From the NCBI RefSeq assembly GCF_022899245.1, contig NZ_JALJAZ010000001.1:2267001-2331000 (forward strand): a stretch of DNA of 64,000 nt. Direction: 5' to 3'. Positions within the stretch are counted from its first letter, which is position 1. Every line of letters starts with the position of its first letter. The DNA is from Falsirhodobacter halotolerans. GTDB taxonomy: Bacteria; Pseudomonadota; Alphaproteobacteria; Rhodobacterales; Rhodobacteraceae. A model generated the notes under the pieces. That model saw only the letters and a program-made list of their open reading frames with translations, was not told the origin of the DNA and did no database searches. Positions 1-10,027 of the stretch are shown here, in pieces. The position numbers and the translations under genes are program-made.

Positions 1-1
1 C

Positions 2-1396
2 CATTACCTGACCGAGACCGGCCACAAGCGCCTTCCCAACGCGCCGATGCCGTCGCTGATGTCGAACCACGGCAATTACATCGTCAGCATGGGCAATGTC
101 TGCCGCTGGCTGGCCGAACAGGCCGAGGCGCTGGAGGTGGAGATATTTCCCGGCATGGCCTGTTCCGCGCTGGTCCATGACGATCATGGCGGGGTCAAGG
201 GCATCGTGGCGGGCGAATTCGGGCTGGAGGCGGACGGCACGCCCGGCCCGAACTATGAACCGGGGATGGAGCTGCACGGCAAATACGTCCTGCTGGCCGA
301 AGGCGCGCGGGGCAGCCTGTCGAAACAGGTCATCGCCAACTACGATCTGGCCCACGGGCACGATCCGCAGAAATACGGCCTTGGCATGAAGGAGATCTGG
401 GAGGTCGATCCCGCGAAACACCGCGAGGGGACCGTGACCCACACGATGGGCTGGCCGCTGAACGACAATGCCGGGGGCGGGTCGTTCATCTATCATGCCG
501 AAAACAATCAGGTGCTGATCGGCTTTGTCGTCCATCTCGATTACGCCAACCCCTATCTGAACCCGTATCAGGAGTTTCAGCGGTTCAAGCATCACCCGAT
601 GGTGGCCGACCTGCTGGCGGGCGGCAAACGCGTGTCCTATGGCGCACGGGCGATCACCGAAGGCGGCTGGCAATCCATGCCCAAGCTGGTCGCGCCGGGG
701 GTGGCGCTTTTGGGGTGTTCGGCGGGGATGGTCAACCTGCCGCGCATCAAGGGCAACCACAACGCCATGCTGTCGGGGATCGCCGCGGCGGATGCGGCGG
801 CCGAGGCCATCGCCGCAGGCCGCGCGGGCGATGAGCTGACCGCCTATGAAACGGCGGTGCGCGAGGGCGAGATCGGGACCGATCTGAAGCGCGTGCGCAA
901 CGTCAAACCGCTGTGGTCGCGCTTCGGGCTCTGGGCCTCGCTGACGCTGGGCGGGTTCGACATGTGGACCAACCAGCTGTTCGGCCTGTCGGTCTTTGGC
1001 ACGCGGCATCATGCGAAAACCGATGCGGCGGCGACGGGCAAGGCGGCGGGCCATCAGCCCATCGCTTATCCCAAGCCCGATGGCGTTCTGTCCTTCGACC
1101 GGCTGACCAATGTCGCCTACAGCTTCACCAACCACGAGGAATCCCAGCCCGCGCATCTGAAGCTGAAGGATCCGTCGGTGCCCATCGCGCTGAACCTGCC
1201 CGTCTATGCCGAACCGGCGCAGCGGTATTGCCCGGCCGGCGTGTATGAGGTGGTGGAGGATGCGGACGGCCCGCGTTTCGTCATCAATTTCCAGAACTGC
1301 GTCCACTGTAAGACCTGCGACATCAAGGATCCGACCCAGAACATCGTCTGGACCACCCCGCAGGGCGGCGACGGGCCGAATTATCCGAACATGTGA
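2..1396 (+). CDS. etfD: Electron transfer flavoprotein-ubiquinone oxidoreductase, C-terminal part (5' cut by window edge)
   Basis: This is the last 464 codons of a gene whose start lies left of the window; the frame is open from base 2. ETF-QO is a membrane-associated flavo/iron-sulfur enzyme that passes electrons from reduced electron transfer flavoprotein to ubiquinone, linking fatty-acid and amino-acid oxidation to respiration. The FAD/NAD-binding fold continues at the N side, with conserved text such as GARGSLSKQ. The C-terminal ferredoxin-like module carries four cysteines in YCPAG and NCVHCKTCDIKDP, the expected 4Fe-4S ligands. It ends GPNYPNM, as is usual for this family. Length and motifs look intact, with no frameshift in the visible part. 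Confidence 0.96.
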   Translation, partial: HYLTETGHKRLPNAPMPSLMSNHGNYIVSMGNVCRWLAEQAEALEVEIFPGMACSALVHDDHGGVKGIVAGEFGLEADGTPGPNYEPGMELHGKYVLLAEGARGSLSKQVIANYDLAHGHDPQKYGLGMKEIWEVDPAKHREGTVTHTMGWPLNDNAGGGSFIYHAENNQVLIGFVVHLDYANPYLNPYQEFQRFKHHPMVADLLAGGKRVSYGARAITEGGWQSMPKLVAPGVALLGCSAGMVNLPRIKGNHNAMLSGIAAADAAAEAIAAGRAGDELTAYETAVREGEIGTDLKRVRNVKPLWSRFGLWASLTLGGFDMWTNQLFGLSVFGTRHHAKTDAAATGKAAGHQPIAYPKPDGVLSFDRLTNVAYSFTNHEESQPAHLKLKDPSVPIALNLPVYAEPAQRYCPAGVYEVVEDADGPRFVINFQNCVHCKTCDIKDPTQNIVWTTPQGGDGPNYPNM

Positions 1397-1495
1397 AGGC
1401 GGATCACGCTTGCGGCATCGCGCCGGAATGGGGGTTATGGGTTTGCGGTCCCCCCGAAAGCCCCATATCGTCAACCGGTGACAGCCGGAGGCCCC

Positions 1496-3187
1496 ATGCC
1501 CGACCAGACGATCCTTCGCTCGGCCCTTCTGGCCGCCGCGCTTTTCCTGCCGCAGGCGGCCCCGGCACAGGACGCGGGCGCCTATCTGGCCGCCGTCATC
1601 GCGGCCAATGACAGCGACCACCGCGCGGCGACCCGCTGGTTCGACCGTGCGCTGGAAAGCGATGCGAACAATCCCGCCTTGCTGGAAAGCGCCATCGTCG
1701 CCCATATCGCGGCGGGCGATTTCGAACGGGCGGGGGCCTTGGCCCAGACCATGGGATCGCTGGGGCTGGAGGGGCAGGCGCTGTATATCGCGCTGGTGGA
1801 CCGCGCCACGCGGGAGGAGGATTGGGACACCGTCCTGTCGGCCCAAGGCGATGGCGAGGCGATCAGCCTCATCCTGCAACAATTGGTCCGCGCCTGGGCC
1901 ACGCTGGGCGGCGGCAACGCGCAGGGCGCGCTGGCGGGGTTCGACGCGGTGGCCACGACCGACGGGCTTCAGGCGTTCGGCCTTTACCACAAGGCGCTGG
2001 CCTTGGCATCGGTCGGCGATATGGAGGGGGCGGAGGAGATCCTGGGCGATCCGAACCTTGCCCCCGCCCTGACCCGCCGCGGCGTACTGGCCCATATCCA
2101 GGTCCTGTCGCAACTGGACCGGAACGACGACGCGCAGGCCGTTCTGGAGGAGTATTTCAGCCCCACCGACCCGACCCGCGTGACGCTGTCGGACCGTCTG
2201 GCGGCGGGCGAGACGTTGGATTGGGACATCGCCCGCACCGCGCGCGACGGCGTGGCGGAGGTGTTCTACACCCTCGCCTCCGCCCTGCAGGGCGAAGCGG
2301 GGGACACGCTCACCCTCGTCTATGCCCGCGTCGCGACCGATCTGCGCCCCGATCAGGCCGAAGCGCAGATCTTGACGGGCGACATCCTCTCCTCGCAGGG
2401 GCAGACGGAACTGGCCATCGACGCCTATGACCGCGTGGACGCGGCCGATCCCCTGCGCGAAGCGGCCGACATCGCCCGCGCCGACGCGCTGTTCCGCGCC
2501 GACCGCCCCGCCGATGCCGTGGAGGCGCTGGCCGCGCTGCGCGACATGCGCCCCGATGCCCTTGGCCCCGCCATCGCCTATGCCGACGCCCTGCGCCGGA
2601 CCGAGGCGTGGGAGGAGGCCGTGCCCGCCTATGACCGCGCGCTGGCCCTGATCGGCGTGCCATCGGCGCAATACTGGCCCGTGCTGTTCAGCCGGGGCAT
2701 CGCGCATGAACGGCTGGGGCAACATGCCGAATCCGAAGCCGACATGCGCGCCGTGCTGGATCTTCAGCCCGACCAGCCGGATGTGCTGAACTATCTCGGC
2801 TATACCCTTGTCGAACAGGGCCGGAACCTGGACGAGGCGTTGGGCATGATCGAACGCGCCGTGGCGGCCGAGCCGGGATCCGGGGCGATCCAGGACAGTC
2901 TGGCCTGGGCCCTGTTCCAGCTGGGCCGGTTCCCCGAAGCGGTGCCCCCGATCGAGATTGCGGTCGGGCTGGAACCGTCCGATCCGATCCTGACCGACCA
3001 TCTGGGCGACATCTATTGGGCCGTGGGGCGGCGGGACGAGGCGCGGTTCCAATGGCGCCGCGCGCTGGAATTCGACCCGACCGAGGCGGAGGTGACCCGC
3101 ATCCGCCGCAAGCTGGAGGTGGGGTTGCGCCAGGTCCTGACCGAGGAAGGCCGCACCGACCTTTCGGACAAGATACCCGCCCCATGA
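1496..3187 (+). CDS. Secreted tetratricopeptide-repeat protein
   Basis: This 563-residue protein has a signal peptide (hydrophobic residues about 6-24, cleavage after AQA) followed by a long run of helical TPR-like units. The clearest lie in the last 200 residues, with repeats of the [17 protein letters not shown] type. The ATG at 1496 was chosen because GGAG sits five bases upstream and it starts the signal peptide directly; a GTG at 1478 would add six residues ahead of it. It probably acts as a periplasmic scaffold, but no enzymatic motif is visible and the exact role is unknown. Its stop overlaps the ispE start (ATGA), so the two genes are likely translationally coupled. Confidence 0.85.
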   Translation: MPDQTILRSALLAAALFLPQAAPAQDAGAYLAAVIAANDSDHRAATRWFDRALESDANNPALLESAIVAHIAAGDFERAGALAQTMGSLGLEGQALYIALVDRATREEDWDTVLSAQGDGEAISLILQQLVRAWATLGGGNAQGALAGFDAVATTDGLQAFGLYHKALALASVGDMEGAEEILGDPNLAPALTRRGVLAHIQVLSQLDRNDDAQAVLEEYFSPTDPTRVTLSDRLAAGETLDWDIARTARDGVAEVFYTLASALQGEAGDTLTLVYARVATDLRPDQAEAQILTGDILSSQGQTELAIDAYDRVDAADPLREAADIARADALFRADRPADAVEALAALRDMRPDALGPAIAYADALRRTEAWEEAVPAYDRALALIGVPSAQYWPVLFSRGIAHERLGQHAESEADMRAVLDLQPDQPDVLNYLGYTLVEQGRNLDEALGMIERAVAAEPGSGAIQDSLAWALFQLGRFPEAVPPIEIAVGLEPSDPILTDHLGDIYWAVGRRDEARFQWRRALEFDPTEAEVTRIRRKLEVGLRQVLTEEGRTDLSDKIPAP

Positions 3188-4002
3188 GCCGCATCGACGC
3201 GCTGGCCCGCGCCAAGGTCAATCTGGCCCTGCACGTCACGGGGCGGCGGGCGGACGGCTATCACCTTCTGGACAGCCTTGTCGTCTTTGCGGGCGTGGGC
3301 GACCGGCTGACCGCGACCACCGCCCCCCACCTCACGCTGGAGGTGACGGGACCGGAGGCGGCGGCGCTGCAGGGGAACGACGACAATCTGGTGCTGCGCG
3401 CGGCCCGTCTGATGGGCGGCACGGCGGCGCTGCGGCTGGAGAAGGTGCTGCCCGTCGCCTCGGGCATCGGCGGCGGATCGGCGGATGCGGCGGCGGCGCT
3501 GCGGGCGATGGCCGCCCTGACCGGCGCGCCCCTGCCCTTGGCGTCCGAGGTTCTGGCCCTTGGGGCGGATGTGCCCGTCTGCCTGAACGGCGCGTCGGTG
3601 CGCATGGGCGGCGTGGGGGAGCGGTTGGATCCGGTGATCCTGCCCAAGGGCTGGCTGGTGCTGGCCAACCCACGGGTGGAGGTGCCGACAGGCGCGGTGT
3701 TCGGGGGGCTGGAGGGGTTCGGTGCGGGCCTGCCCGACATTCCCGCCTTTGGCACCGTGATGGATCTGGCCCGCTGGCTGCGCGCCACGCGCAACGATCT
3801 GGAAACGCCCGCCGTGACGATCGCGCCCGTGATCGCCGAGGTGCGCGCGGCGCTGGCCGCCACCTCCGGCTGTCTGATCGCGCGCATGTCGGGGTCGGGG
3901 GCGACCTGCTGGGGCCTGTTCGCGGGCCGGGAGGAGGCCGAGGCCGCCGCCGCCGCCCTGCCCCGCGCCTGGTGGACCGCCGCCGCCCCGATGGAGGGTT
4001 AG
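3184..4002 (+). CDS. ispE: 4-diphosphocytidyl-2-C-methyl-D-erythritol kinase
   Basis: This GHMP-family kinase of 272 residues phosphorylates the 2-hydroxyl of CDP-methylerythritol, a cytoplasmic step of the MEP pathway to isopentenyl diphosphate. The ATP-binding glycine-rich motif [14 protein letters not shown] is intact, as are the N-terminal AKVNLAL and the C-terminal glycine motif MSGSGAT. The start overlaps the TPR gene stop by four bases. It converges on a long-chain polyprenyl synthase, which uses the product of the same pathway; their stop codons share the word TTAG at 3999-4002. Length is slightly under the family average (about 280-290), which is common in this group. Confidence 0.95.
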   Translation: MSRIDALARAKVNLALHVTGRRADGYHLLDSLVVFAGVGDRLTATTAPHLTLEVTGPEAAALQGNDDNLVLRAARLMGGTAALRLEKVLPVASGIGGGSADAAAALRAMAALTGAPLPLASEVLALGADVPVCLNGASVRMGGVGERLDPVILPKGWLVLANPRVEVPTGAVFGGLEGFGAGLPDIPAFGTVMDLARWLRATRNDLETPAVTIAPVIAEVRAALAATSGCLIARMSGSGATCWGLFAGREEAEAAAAALPRAWWTAAAPMEG

Positions 4003-4994
4003 CGGATGCGGGCCACCACGTAATCCGCCAGATCCAGCAGCATCGCCTTCAGCGCGTGATCGGGCAACGGGTCCAGCGCGGATTTCGCCGTGTCGATCCA
4101 GGCCAGCGCATCGGCGCGGGCGGCCTCCAACGCACCGTGGCGGGCCATGATGGCCATTGCCTGCTCCAGATCCCCTTCGACCTGTTCGCCTTCGGCGATG
4201 GTGCGGGTCCAGAAGGCGCGCTCGTCCTCGTTTGCCTGTGCCACGGCCTTGATCAGCGGCAGGGTCAGCTTGCGTTCGCGGAAATCGTCGCCGGTGTTCT
4301 TGCCGATGGTGTCGGCCACGCCCCCGTAATCCAGAAGATCGTCCACGATCTGGAACGCGATGCCCAGCGCGTCGCCGTAATCGCGCAGGCCCGCGATCTG
4401 CGCGTCCGTCGCGCCGGCAATCATGCCGCCCACCTCGGTCGCCGCCGCAAACAGCGCCGCCGTCTTGCCGCGCACCACCTGCAGATAGATGTCCTCGGTC
4501 GTCGCAAGGTCCTGCGCGGCGGTCAGTTGCAGCACCTCGCCCTCGGCAATCGTGGCCGAGGCGTTGGACAGCACGCCCAGAATGTCGATCCGGTCCGCCT
4601 CCACCATCAGCTGGAACGACCGGGCGAACAGGTAATCCCCCACGAGCACCGAGGATTTGTTGTCCCACAGCAGGTTGGCCGTGGGCCGCCCGCGCCGCCG
4701 CTGGCTTTCGTCCACCACATCGTCATGCAGCAAGGTCGCGGTGTGGATGAATTCGACCGTCGCCGCCAGATGGATATGGAACGGGCCGTCATAGCCGCAC
4801 ATCCGCGCCGCCGCCAGAACCAGCATCGGCCGCAGGCGCTTGCCGCCCGCCTCCACCAGATGGGCGGTCACTTCGGGGATGCGGGGCGCGTGTTTGGAGG
4901 CCATGCGGTCGCGAATCAGCGCGTTGACCGCGTCCATATCGGCGGCGAGCCATTGGCCCAGTCGGTCATGCGGCTTTTGCGAAACGTCGTCCAC
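3999..4994 (-). CDS. Long-chain polyprenyl diphosphate synthase (probable quinone side chain)
   Basis: This all-trans prenyltransferase of about 331 residues condenses isopentenyl diphosphate onto an allylic primer; the product most likely becomes the ubiquinone tail. Both aspartate-rich Mg-binding motifs are present: DDVVD (about residues 91-95) and DDLLD (about 218-222). GGKRLRP precedes the first, as in octaprenyl/decaprenyl synthases. I chose a GTG start at 4994 because GGGG lies six bases upstream and homologous N-termini begin near here; the frame stays open further upstream without a better start. Chain length (C40 or C50) cannot be told from sequence. It could be labelled ispB/ddsA-type. 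Confidence 0.88.
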   Translation of the reverse strand: MDDVSQKPHDRLGQWLAADMDAVNALIRDRMASKHAPRIPEVTAHLVEAGGKRLRPMLVLAAARMCGYDGPFHIHLAATVEFIHTATLLHDDVVDESQRRRGRPTANLLWDNKSSVLVGDYLFARSFQLMVEADRIDILGVLSNASATIAEGEVLQLTAAQDLATTEDIYLQVVRGKTAALFAAATEVGGMIAGATDAQIAGLRDYGDALGIAFQIVDDLLDYGGVADTIGKNTGDDFRERKLTLPLIKAVAQANEDERAFWTRTIAEGEQVEGDLEQAMAIMARHGALEAARADALAWIDTAKSALDPLPDHALKAMLLDLADYVVARIR

Positions 4995-5045
4995 GTCGAT
5001 CCCCGTCCCCTCGACAAACGGCCCAGCGCCGCCTATCTGTCTGGC

Positions 5046-5264
5046 ATGAAAGAGCTTCTGCGCACCACCGATCCAACCCAGATCGCCTTCGCACAGGCGC
5101 TGCTTCAGGGCGAGGGTATAGACGCCTTTGCCATGGACGTCCACATGAGCATCCTTGAAGGCGGCATCGGCGCCTTCCCCCGCCGCCTGATGGTGCATGA
5201 CGACGACCATGCCGAGGCGCGCAGCGTCCTGTCCGACAACGGCATATCCCTGCCCGAAACATGA
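5046..5264 (+). CDS. DUF2007 family small protein
   Basis: A 72-residue soluble protein starting MKELLRTTDPTQIAFAQALL, typical of DUF2007, a GlnB-like ferredoxin-fold family described as putative signal-transducing proteins. It has no catalytic motif. Its last bases (ATGA) overlap the start of the methyltransferase gene, so the pair is probably co-translated. It diverges from the polyprenyl synthase with only about 50 bases between starts, so the promoters must overlap. Family assignment rests on pattern recognition; molecular function is unknown. Confidence 0.8.
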   Translation: MKELLRTTDPTQIAFAQALLQGEGIDAFAMDVHMSILEGGIGAFPRRLMVHDDDHAEARSVLSDNGISLPET

Positions 5265-6043
5265 CGCCGGACCTGACGGATGACGGGTTTCTGGACGGGC
5301 GGCTGCGGGTCTGGCAGCCGCGCACAGGCTATCGCGCGGCGACCGACCCCGTTCTTCTGGCGGCCAGCGTTCCGGCAGGGGTGGGGGATCGCGCGCTGGA
5401 ATTGGGCTGCGGCGTAGGGGTGGCGGGCCTGTGTCTGGCCCTGCGGACGGGCGCGCAGGTGACGGGGGTGGAGGTGCAGGCGCGCTATGCCGATCTGGCC
5501 CGCCGGAACGCGGCGCGCAACGCCCTGCCCCTGACGGTTGTGGAGGGCGACCTGACCCGCCTGACGCTGACCGACGCCTTCGATCACGTCCTGGCCAACC
5601 CGCCCTATTACACCGCGGGATCGCCGTCGGCCGATGCCGGGCGCGATCTGGCGCTGCGGGGGGATCTGCCGCTGATCCGCTGGATGGAGGTGATGGCCCG
5701 CCGGGCACGGCACGGCGGCACGGTCACGCTGATCGTCGGGGCCGACCGGCTGGCCGAGGTGTTGCGCGACATGCCCGCCACCCTGGGGTCGGTCACCGTG
5801 CTGCCGCTGGCGGCGCGGGTGGGACGGGCGGCGAAGCGCGTGATCGTGCAGGCGCGCAAGGGCGGTCGCGGGGCGTTCGTGCTCGCGGCCCCCGTCATTC
5901 TGCACGCGGGCGCCGACCATGGCGGGGATGGCGACGACGCGACCCCCCTCGCGCGCCTGATTCTGCGGCAGGGCGGCGGGTTTCCGCAGCCCCTGTCGGC
6001 TGGATTCGGCGAATGTGACGGTTTCATGAAAAACGGCGCGTGA
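5261..6043 (+). CDS. Class I SAM methyltransferase, tRNA1(Val) (adenine37-N6) methyltransferase-like
   Basis: A 260-residue Rossmann-fold methyltransferase. The SAM-binding motif ELGCGVGVAGL lies near residues 47-57, and the catalytic NPPYY signature at 113-117 marks N6-adenine methyltransferases of the TrmN6/YfiC group and related HemK-like enzymes. The N-terminal GFLDGRLRVWQPRTGYR is typical of the TrmN6-like family in alphaproteobacteria. The substrate is probably a tRNA adenine, but another nucleic-acid or protein substrate is possible. It overlaps the DUF2007 gene by four bases. Confidence 0.85.
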   Translation: MTPDLTDDGFLDGRLRVWQPRTGYRAATDPVLLAASVPAGVGDRALELGCGVGVAGLCLALRTGAQVTGVEVQARYADLARRNAARNALPLTVVEGDLTRLTLTDAFDHVLANPPYYTAGSPSADAGRDLALRGDLPLIRWMEVMARRARHGGTVTLIVGADRLAEVLRDMPATLGSVTVLPLAARVGRAAKRVIVQARKGGRGAFVLAAPVILHAGADHGGDGDDATPLARLILRQGGGFPQPLSAGFGECDGFMKNGA

Positions 6044-6098
6044 CACGACTCGGCATCCATGCTGCACTTGTCTCATCTGCAACCAGATGGAGAACGCC

Positions 6099-6266
6099 AT
6101 GTCGATCGCTTCGCACCTGCACGAACTGCGCCGCAAGCACGAAACGCTCTCGACTTCGGTCATGTGGGAACAACGCCAACCGGCGTCGGACACCCTCAAG
6201 ATCGCTGAACTGAAAAAGCAGAAGCTGCGTCTGAAAGAGGAGATCGACCGTCTTTCGCGCCACTGA
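6099..6266 (+). CDS. DUF465 (YdcH-like) small protein
   Basis: A 55-residue charged helical protein (HLHELRRKHETLS ... KKQKLRLKEEIDRL) of the DUF465/YdcH type, in which two helices form a coiled-coil hairpin. The ATG at 6099 was preferred over an in-frame ATG at 6087 because GGAG ends six bases upstream of it. Function is unknown. A strong hairpin with a short T tract follows at 6304-6334, so it is probably a single-gene transcript. Confidence 0.78.
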   Translation: MSIASHLHELRRKHETLSTSVMWEQRQPASDTLKIAELKKQKLRLKEEIDRLSRH

Positions 6267-6303
6267 TCGTGGGCCGCGCATGATGCGCTTCCCATGACAG
6301 TCC

Positions 6304-6334
6304 CGGATGCGGGGGACGCCCCCCGCATCCGTTT
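6304..6334 (+). terminator. Hairpin terminator after the DUF465 gene
   Basis: A 12-base perfect stem (6304-6315 with 6320-6331) closes a four-base loop and is followed by TTT. It sits between the small DUF465 gene and the convergent EAL gene, whose stop begins at 6339. The T tract is short, so termination may be partial; on the minus strand no T run follows. Confidence 0.6.
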
Positions 6335-6338
6335 CGGG

Positions 6339-7157
6339 TCAGGCCCGTTTCACCGCCGCCGCGTCCCAGACCGGCCGCGTGGTGGGGGCCCCGAACAGAT
6401 AGCCCTGAAGGCAATCCACCCCCATGTTGCGCAGGAATTCGGCCTCGGCCACGGTTTCGACCGATTCCGCCACCGTCACCATGTCGAAATGCTGGGCGAT
6501 GGATTGCAGCGCCTTGGTCAGGACCTGATTGTCCGGGTCCGCCGCGATGTTGCGGATGAACTGGCCGTCGATCTTGACCATGTCGAAGAAGAAATCCTTG
6601 AAATAGCGGAAGGCCGTGAACCCCGCCCCGAAATCGTCCAACGCAAAGGCGATCCCGTGCTTTTGCAGGTCGTTCATGAACGAGGTCACCAGCTCCGGCA
6701 CCAGCATGGCCGACGATTCGGTGATTTCCAGGATCAGGCGTTCGCCGATGGTGGGATCGCGCCGCAGCCCCTGATGCAAGGCGCGCAACCAGGGGGAATA
6801 ACCGATGGACCGCGCCGACATGTTGATGGACAGGCGCACATCCGGTTGTTGGGCCAAGGTCCACATCCCCGCCTCAAGTGCTGCGACGTCGATGCGGCGG
6901 CCCAGCTCCTGCTCCTCCACCGCGCCCATGAAATCGCCGGCGGGAATCACCCGCCCGGACGGGTCCATGATGCGGATCAGGCCTTCGTGAAAGGCCGTTC
7001 GCGACGGGTCCGATCCCAGAACCACCGGCTGGAAGGCCAGTTTCACCCGGCGCTGATCCAGGGCGGAACTGACCATCGCCATCGTCTGGCGATCGTTTTC
7101 CGACACGGCGAACCCAAGCGGGTTTCCCTCAAGCCCAACCCTTATTTTTCCGTCCAT
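6339..7157 (-). CDS. EAL-domain cyclic-di-GMP phosphodiesterase
   Basis: A 272-residue stand-alone EAL protein, cytoplasmic, with no sensory or GGDEF domain visible. Residues expected for catalysis are present: the glutamate of the EAL signature (HEGL, E58), N112, E144, the DDFG pair D174-D175, K195, E231 and Q251 in LQGYLFG. It should hydrolyse c-di-GMP to pGpG. With a flagellar island on the same chromosome segment, a role in the motile/sessile switch is plausible but is inference. The region upstream to tag (7158-7250) holds no clear regulatory motif. Confidence 0.92.
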   Translation of the reverse strand: MDGKIRVGLEGNPLGFAVSENDRQTMAMVSSALDQRRVKLAFQPVVLGSDPSRTAFHEGLIRIMDPSGRVIPAGDFMGAVEEQELGRRIDVAALEAGMWTLAQQPDVRLSINMSARSIGYSPWLRALHQGLRRDPTIGERLILEITESSAMLVPELVTSFMNDLQKHGIAFALDDFGAGFTAFRYFKDFFFDMVKIDGQFIRNIAADPDNQVLTKALQSIAQHFDMVTVAESVETVAEAEFLRNMGVDCLQGYLFGAPTTRPVWDAAAVKRA

Positions 7158-7250
7158 CTCTCACACCGCTGACTCGCACTGTCGACAGGGTGGGGCATTG
7201 TGCGTAAACAAAGTCTGAACCCACGCCATATTTCGAACGATCGGACCGAA

Positions 7251-7805
7251 ATGCCACGCTGCCACTGGTGCGGGACGGACCCGCTTTACGTCGCCTATCA
7301 CGACACCGAATGGGGGGTCCCGGAATACGATTCGCGCAGCCTGTGGGAAAAGCTGATCCTGGACGGGTTTCAGGCGGGGCTGTCCTGGATCACCATCCTG
7401 CGCCGGCGCGACGGGTTTCGCGCGGCGTTCGAGGGGTTTCACCCCGAAGCCATCGCCACCTGGGGCGAACCGGAGATCACCCGCCTTCTGGCCGATCCCC
7501 GCATCATCCGCCATCGCGGCAAGATCGAGGCGACCATCGGCAACGCCCGCGCCTATCTGGACATCCCCGATTTTTCGGCCTTCCTGTGGGATTACGTGGG
7601 GGGTGCGCCCCTTGTGAACGCCCCCGCAACCCCGCAGGACATCCCGACCGAGAGCGAGCTGTCGCGCCAGATCTCGCGCGATCTGCGCAAAAAGGGGTTC
7701 AAGTTCTGCGGCCCGACGATCACCTATGCCTTTCTGCAGGCGACGGGTCTGATCAACGACCATCTGGCGACCTGCCCCGCGCAGGCCGGGCCGATCACTG
7801 CATAA
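7251..7805 (+). CDS. tag: DNA-3-methyladenine glycosylase I
   Basis: A 184-residue base-excision enzyme that removes 3-methyladenine from alkylated DNA. It begins MPRCHWCG with the conserved N-terminal cysteine and retains YHDTEWGVP and the GFQAGLSWITIL helix of the Tag family, plus the C-terminal zinc-ligand region DHLATCPA. The ATG at 7251 matches family N-termini; an upstream in-frame GTG at 7200 would add 17 unsupported residues. It converges on the thioredoxin gene with an 11-base overlap of the coding ends. Confidence 0.95.
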   Translation: MPRCHWCGTDPLYVAYHDTEWGVPEYDSRSLWEKLILDGFQAGLSWITILRRRDGFRAAFEGFHPEAIATWGEPEITRLLADPRIIRHRGKIEATIGNARAYLDIPDFSAFLWDYVGGAPLVNAPATPQDIPTESELSRQISRDLRKKGFKFCGPTITYAFLQATGLINDHLATCPAQAGPITA

Positions 7806-8328
7806 GAGCGTCGAACACCGCCAGCGCGTCGGGCGTGTCCCAGTCGGCGTCGCCGGTCAGGCGGCCGACGATGGCGCCGTCGGGGTTCAGGATCAGGGTG
7901 ACGGGCAGACCCACCACCCCCACCTGCCGCGCAAGCGTCATGTCGGGATCGCGGAACACCGGCAGGCGTTCGATCCCCGCCTCCTCGAAGAAGCGCTGGA
8001 TCGCGGGCACGGGATTGCGTCCTGCCGCCACCGTCACCACCGCAAGATCGGGCCGCGCGGCCTGCAACCGATCCAACGAAGGCATCTCCTTGCGGCAGGG
8101 CGCGCACCAGGTCGCCCAGAAGTTCATGACCGTCCATTGCCCGGTGGGCAGCGCCGCCTCGGCCTCGTCCGGGTCCAAAAGGGGCACGTCGGGCAAGGCC
8201 CGCGCCTCGGTGAAGGCAAGTTTGCGCATGTCGCCCGCGCGGGCCGCCTCCGCCTCGGGCACGCCGGCCATCGCCGTGTTTGCGCCAAGCGCCAAGGCGG
8301 TATAGACCACACCCAACAGTTTCCGCAT
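7795..8328 (-). CDS. TlpA/ResA-like periplasmic thioredoxin
   Basis: A 177-residue exported thioredoxin-fold protein with a signal peptide or N-terminal anchor (about residues 1-21, ending AMA). The redox motif WCAPC (C75, C78) lies in [13 protein letters not shown], and a cis-proline GLP follows near residue 150. Proteins of this family reduce disulfides outside the membrane, often for cytochrome c maturation. GGAGG lies seven bases before the start. It diverges from argH, the arrangement seen for the TlpA-like gene next to argininosuccinate lyase in related bacteria; only 22 bases separate the starts. Confidence 0.88.
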   Translation of the reverse strand: MRKLLGVVYTALALGANTAMAGVPEAEAARAGDMRKLAFTEARALPDVPLLDPDEAEAALPTGQWTVMNFWATWCAPCRKEMPSLDRLQAARPDLAVVTVAAGRNPVPAIQRFFEEAGIERLPVFRDPDMTLARQVGVVGLPVTLILNPDGAIVGRLTGDADWDTPDALAVFDALMQ

Positions 8329-8350
8329 CCGATCCTCCGAAGGCATCTCC

Positions 8351-9751
8351 ATGACCGCATCCGACAAGACCAGTGCCAACGCCATGTGGGGCGGACGTTT
8401 CGCCGCCGGACCGGACGCGATCATGACGGCGATCAACGCCTCGATCGGGTTCGACCAGCGGATGGCGGCACAGGACATCGCCGGATCGCGGGCCCATGCG
8501 GCAATGCTCGCAGCACAGGGCATCATTACGGATAACGACGCCGAGGCGATCGGCCAAGGCCTTCTCACGGTGTTGTCAGAGATCGAGGGCGGCGTCTTCC
8601 CCTTCCGGGTCGAATTGGAAGACATCCACATGAACGTGGAGGCGCGCCTGAAGGAGATCATCGGCGAGCCTGCGGGCCGCCTGCACACGGCCCGGTCGCG
8701 CAACGATCAGGTCGCGCTTGATTTCCGCATGTGGGTGCGCGATCAATGCGACGCCGCGATAACGGGGATCGAGGCGCTGATCCGCGCCTTCGTCCTGCAG
8801 GCGGAAATGGGGGCCGACACGGTCATGCCGGGCTTCACCCATCTGCAGACCGCGCAGCCCGTGACATGGGGGCACCACATGCTGGCCTATGCCGAAATGC
8901 TGGGCCGCGACCTGTCCCGCTTCCGCGATGCGCGCGCGCGGATGAACGAATGCCCGCTGGGGGCTGCGGCGCTGGCGGGGACCTCCTTCCCGATCGACCG
9001 CGATGCGACGGCCAAGGCGCTCGGTTTCGATCGGCCCACGGCGAACAGCCTCGATTCCGTGGCGGACCGCGATTTCGCGCTGGAATTCTTGTCGGCTTCC
9101 GCCATCACGGCCATGCACCTCTCGCGCTTTGCCGAGGAGCTGGTGATCTGGTCCAGCGCGCAGTTCCGCTTCGTGCGTCTGTCCGACCGCTGGACGACCG
9201 GCAGCTCGATCATGCCGCAGAAGAAGAACCCCGACGCCGCCGAACTGCTGCGCGCCAAGATCGCCCGCATCCTGGGGGCGACGGTGGCGCTGTTCACGGT
9301 GATGAAGGGCCTGCCGCTCACCTATTCCAAGGACATGCAGGAGGACAAGGAACAGGTGTTCGACGCCGCCGACACGCTGATGCTGTGTCTGGCCGCGATG
9401 ACCGGCATGGTGGGCGACATGCAGGCCAATGCCGAGGAATTGCGGAAGGCCGCCGCCTCGGGCTTTTCCACCGCGACCGATCTGGCCGACTGGCTGGTGC
9501 GCGAACTGGGCCTGCCCTTCCGCGAGGCGCATCACGTCACGGGCACGCTGGTCGCGCTGGCGGAATCCAAGGGCTGCGACCTGCCGGACCTGACGCTGGC
9601 CGACATGCAGGGCGTGCATTCGGGCATCCGCGCCGACGTGTTCGAGGTTCTGGGCGTGGAGAACTCGGTCCGGTCGCGCACCTCCTTCGGCGGCACCGCC
9701 CCCGATCAGGTCCGCGCGCAGGTGCAGGTGTGGAAGGATCGTCTGGGATGA
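8351..9751 (+). CDS. argH: Argininosuccinate lyase
   Basis: A 466-residue member of the fumarase/aspartase superfamily that splits argininosuccinate into arginine and fumarate, the last step of arginine synthesis. The superfamily signature [11 protein letters not shown] lies at about residues 285-295 with its flexible catalytic loop, and TARSRNDQ (113-120) and HLQTAQP are intact. The stop overlaps the start of a tiny lipoprotein gene (ATGA). The gene leads a likely operon argH-lipoprotein-lipoprotein-lysA, combining arginine and lysine synthesis. Confidence 0.97.
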   Translation: MTASDKTSANAMWGGRFAAGPDAIMTAINASIGFDQRMAAQDIAGSRAHAAMLAAQGIITDNDAEAIGQGLLTVLSEIEGGVFPFRVELEDIHMNVEARLKEIIGEPAGRLHTARSRNDQVALDFRMWVRDQCDAAITGIEALIRAFVLQAEMGADTVMPGFTHLQTAQPVTWGHHMLAYAEMLGRDLSRFRDARARMNECPLGAAALAGTSFPIDRDATAKALGFDRPTANSLDSVADRDFALEFLSASAITAMHLSRFAEELVIWSSAQFRFVRLSDRWTTGSSIMPQKKNPDAAELLRAKIARILGATVALFTVMKGLPLTYSKDMQEDKEQVFDAADTLMLCLAAMTGMVGDMQANAEELRKAAASGFSTATDLADWLVRELGLPFREAHHVTGTLVALAESKGCDLPDLTLADMQGVHSGIRADVFEVLGVENSVRSRTSFGGTAPDQVRAQVQVWKDRLG

Positions 9752-9903
9752 AAGTCCTTGCCACTCTGGCCCTGCTCACGCTGGCCGCCTGCGATACGGG
9801 GCCGTATCTGGGCGCCGGTGTGGGCATCGGGCCGGGCGGTGTCTATGTCTCCCCTTCGGTCAGCGGGCGCATCGGTGGCGTCGGCGTGGCCGTCAGCCCC
9901 TGA
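9748..9903 (+). CDS. Small putative lipoprotein, glycine-rich
   Basis: A 51-residue product with a short signal sequence and lipobox LAAC (cysteine at residue 15), then a mature part of about 37 residues rich in glycine and valine ([15 protein letters not shown]). The start overlaps the argH stop by four bases, which supports real translation. It would be anchored to a membrane by its lipidated cysteine. Function is unknown; the glycine-rich stretch gives no domain hit I recognise. Confidence 0.7.
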   Translation: MKVLATLALLTLAACDTGPYLGAGVGIGPGGVYVSPSVSGRIGGVGVAVSP

Positions 9904-9910
9904 GGTCATC

Positions 9911-10027
9911 ATGCGCGCCTTTCTCCTTGTTCTTTTCCTTGCCGCCTGCGGTGTGGACGGCGAACCCACGGCCCCCAACGGGCAGGATGTGTTCCCGGCC
10001 GTCACCCAACCCGGGATCAACCGCTGA
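9911..10027 (+). CDS. Very short lipoprotein, LptM/YifL-like by position
   Basis: A 38-residue product: signal sequence, lipobox LAAC and a short hydrophilic tail beginning CGVDGEPTAP. The tail loosely resembles the CGxKGPLxxP start of LptM (YifL), the lipoprotein that assists LptD oxidative maturation. LptM genes commonly sit next to lysA/dapF in proteobacteria, and here the lysA start follows directly after the stop. The identification rests on size, lipobox and neighbourhood, not on a long match. Confidence 0.6.
   Translation: MRAFLLVLFLAACGVDGEPTAPNGQDVFPAVTQPGINR

Noticed and set aside
5105-6328. A 407-codon minus-strand frame opposite the methyltransferase
   Set aside because: Antisense to genes with clear motifs; composition is typical of GC-bias shadows.
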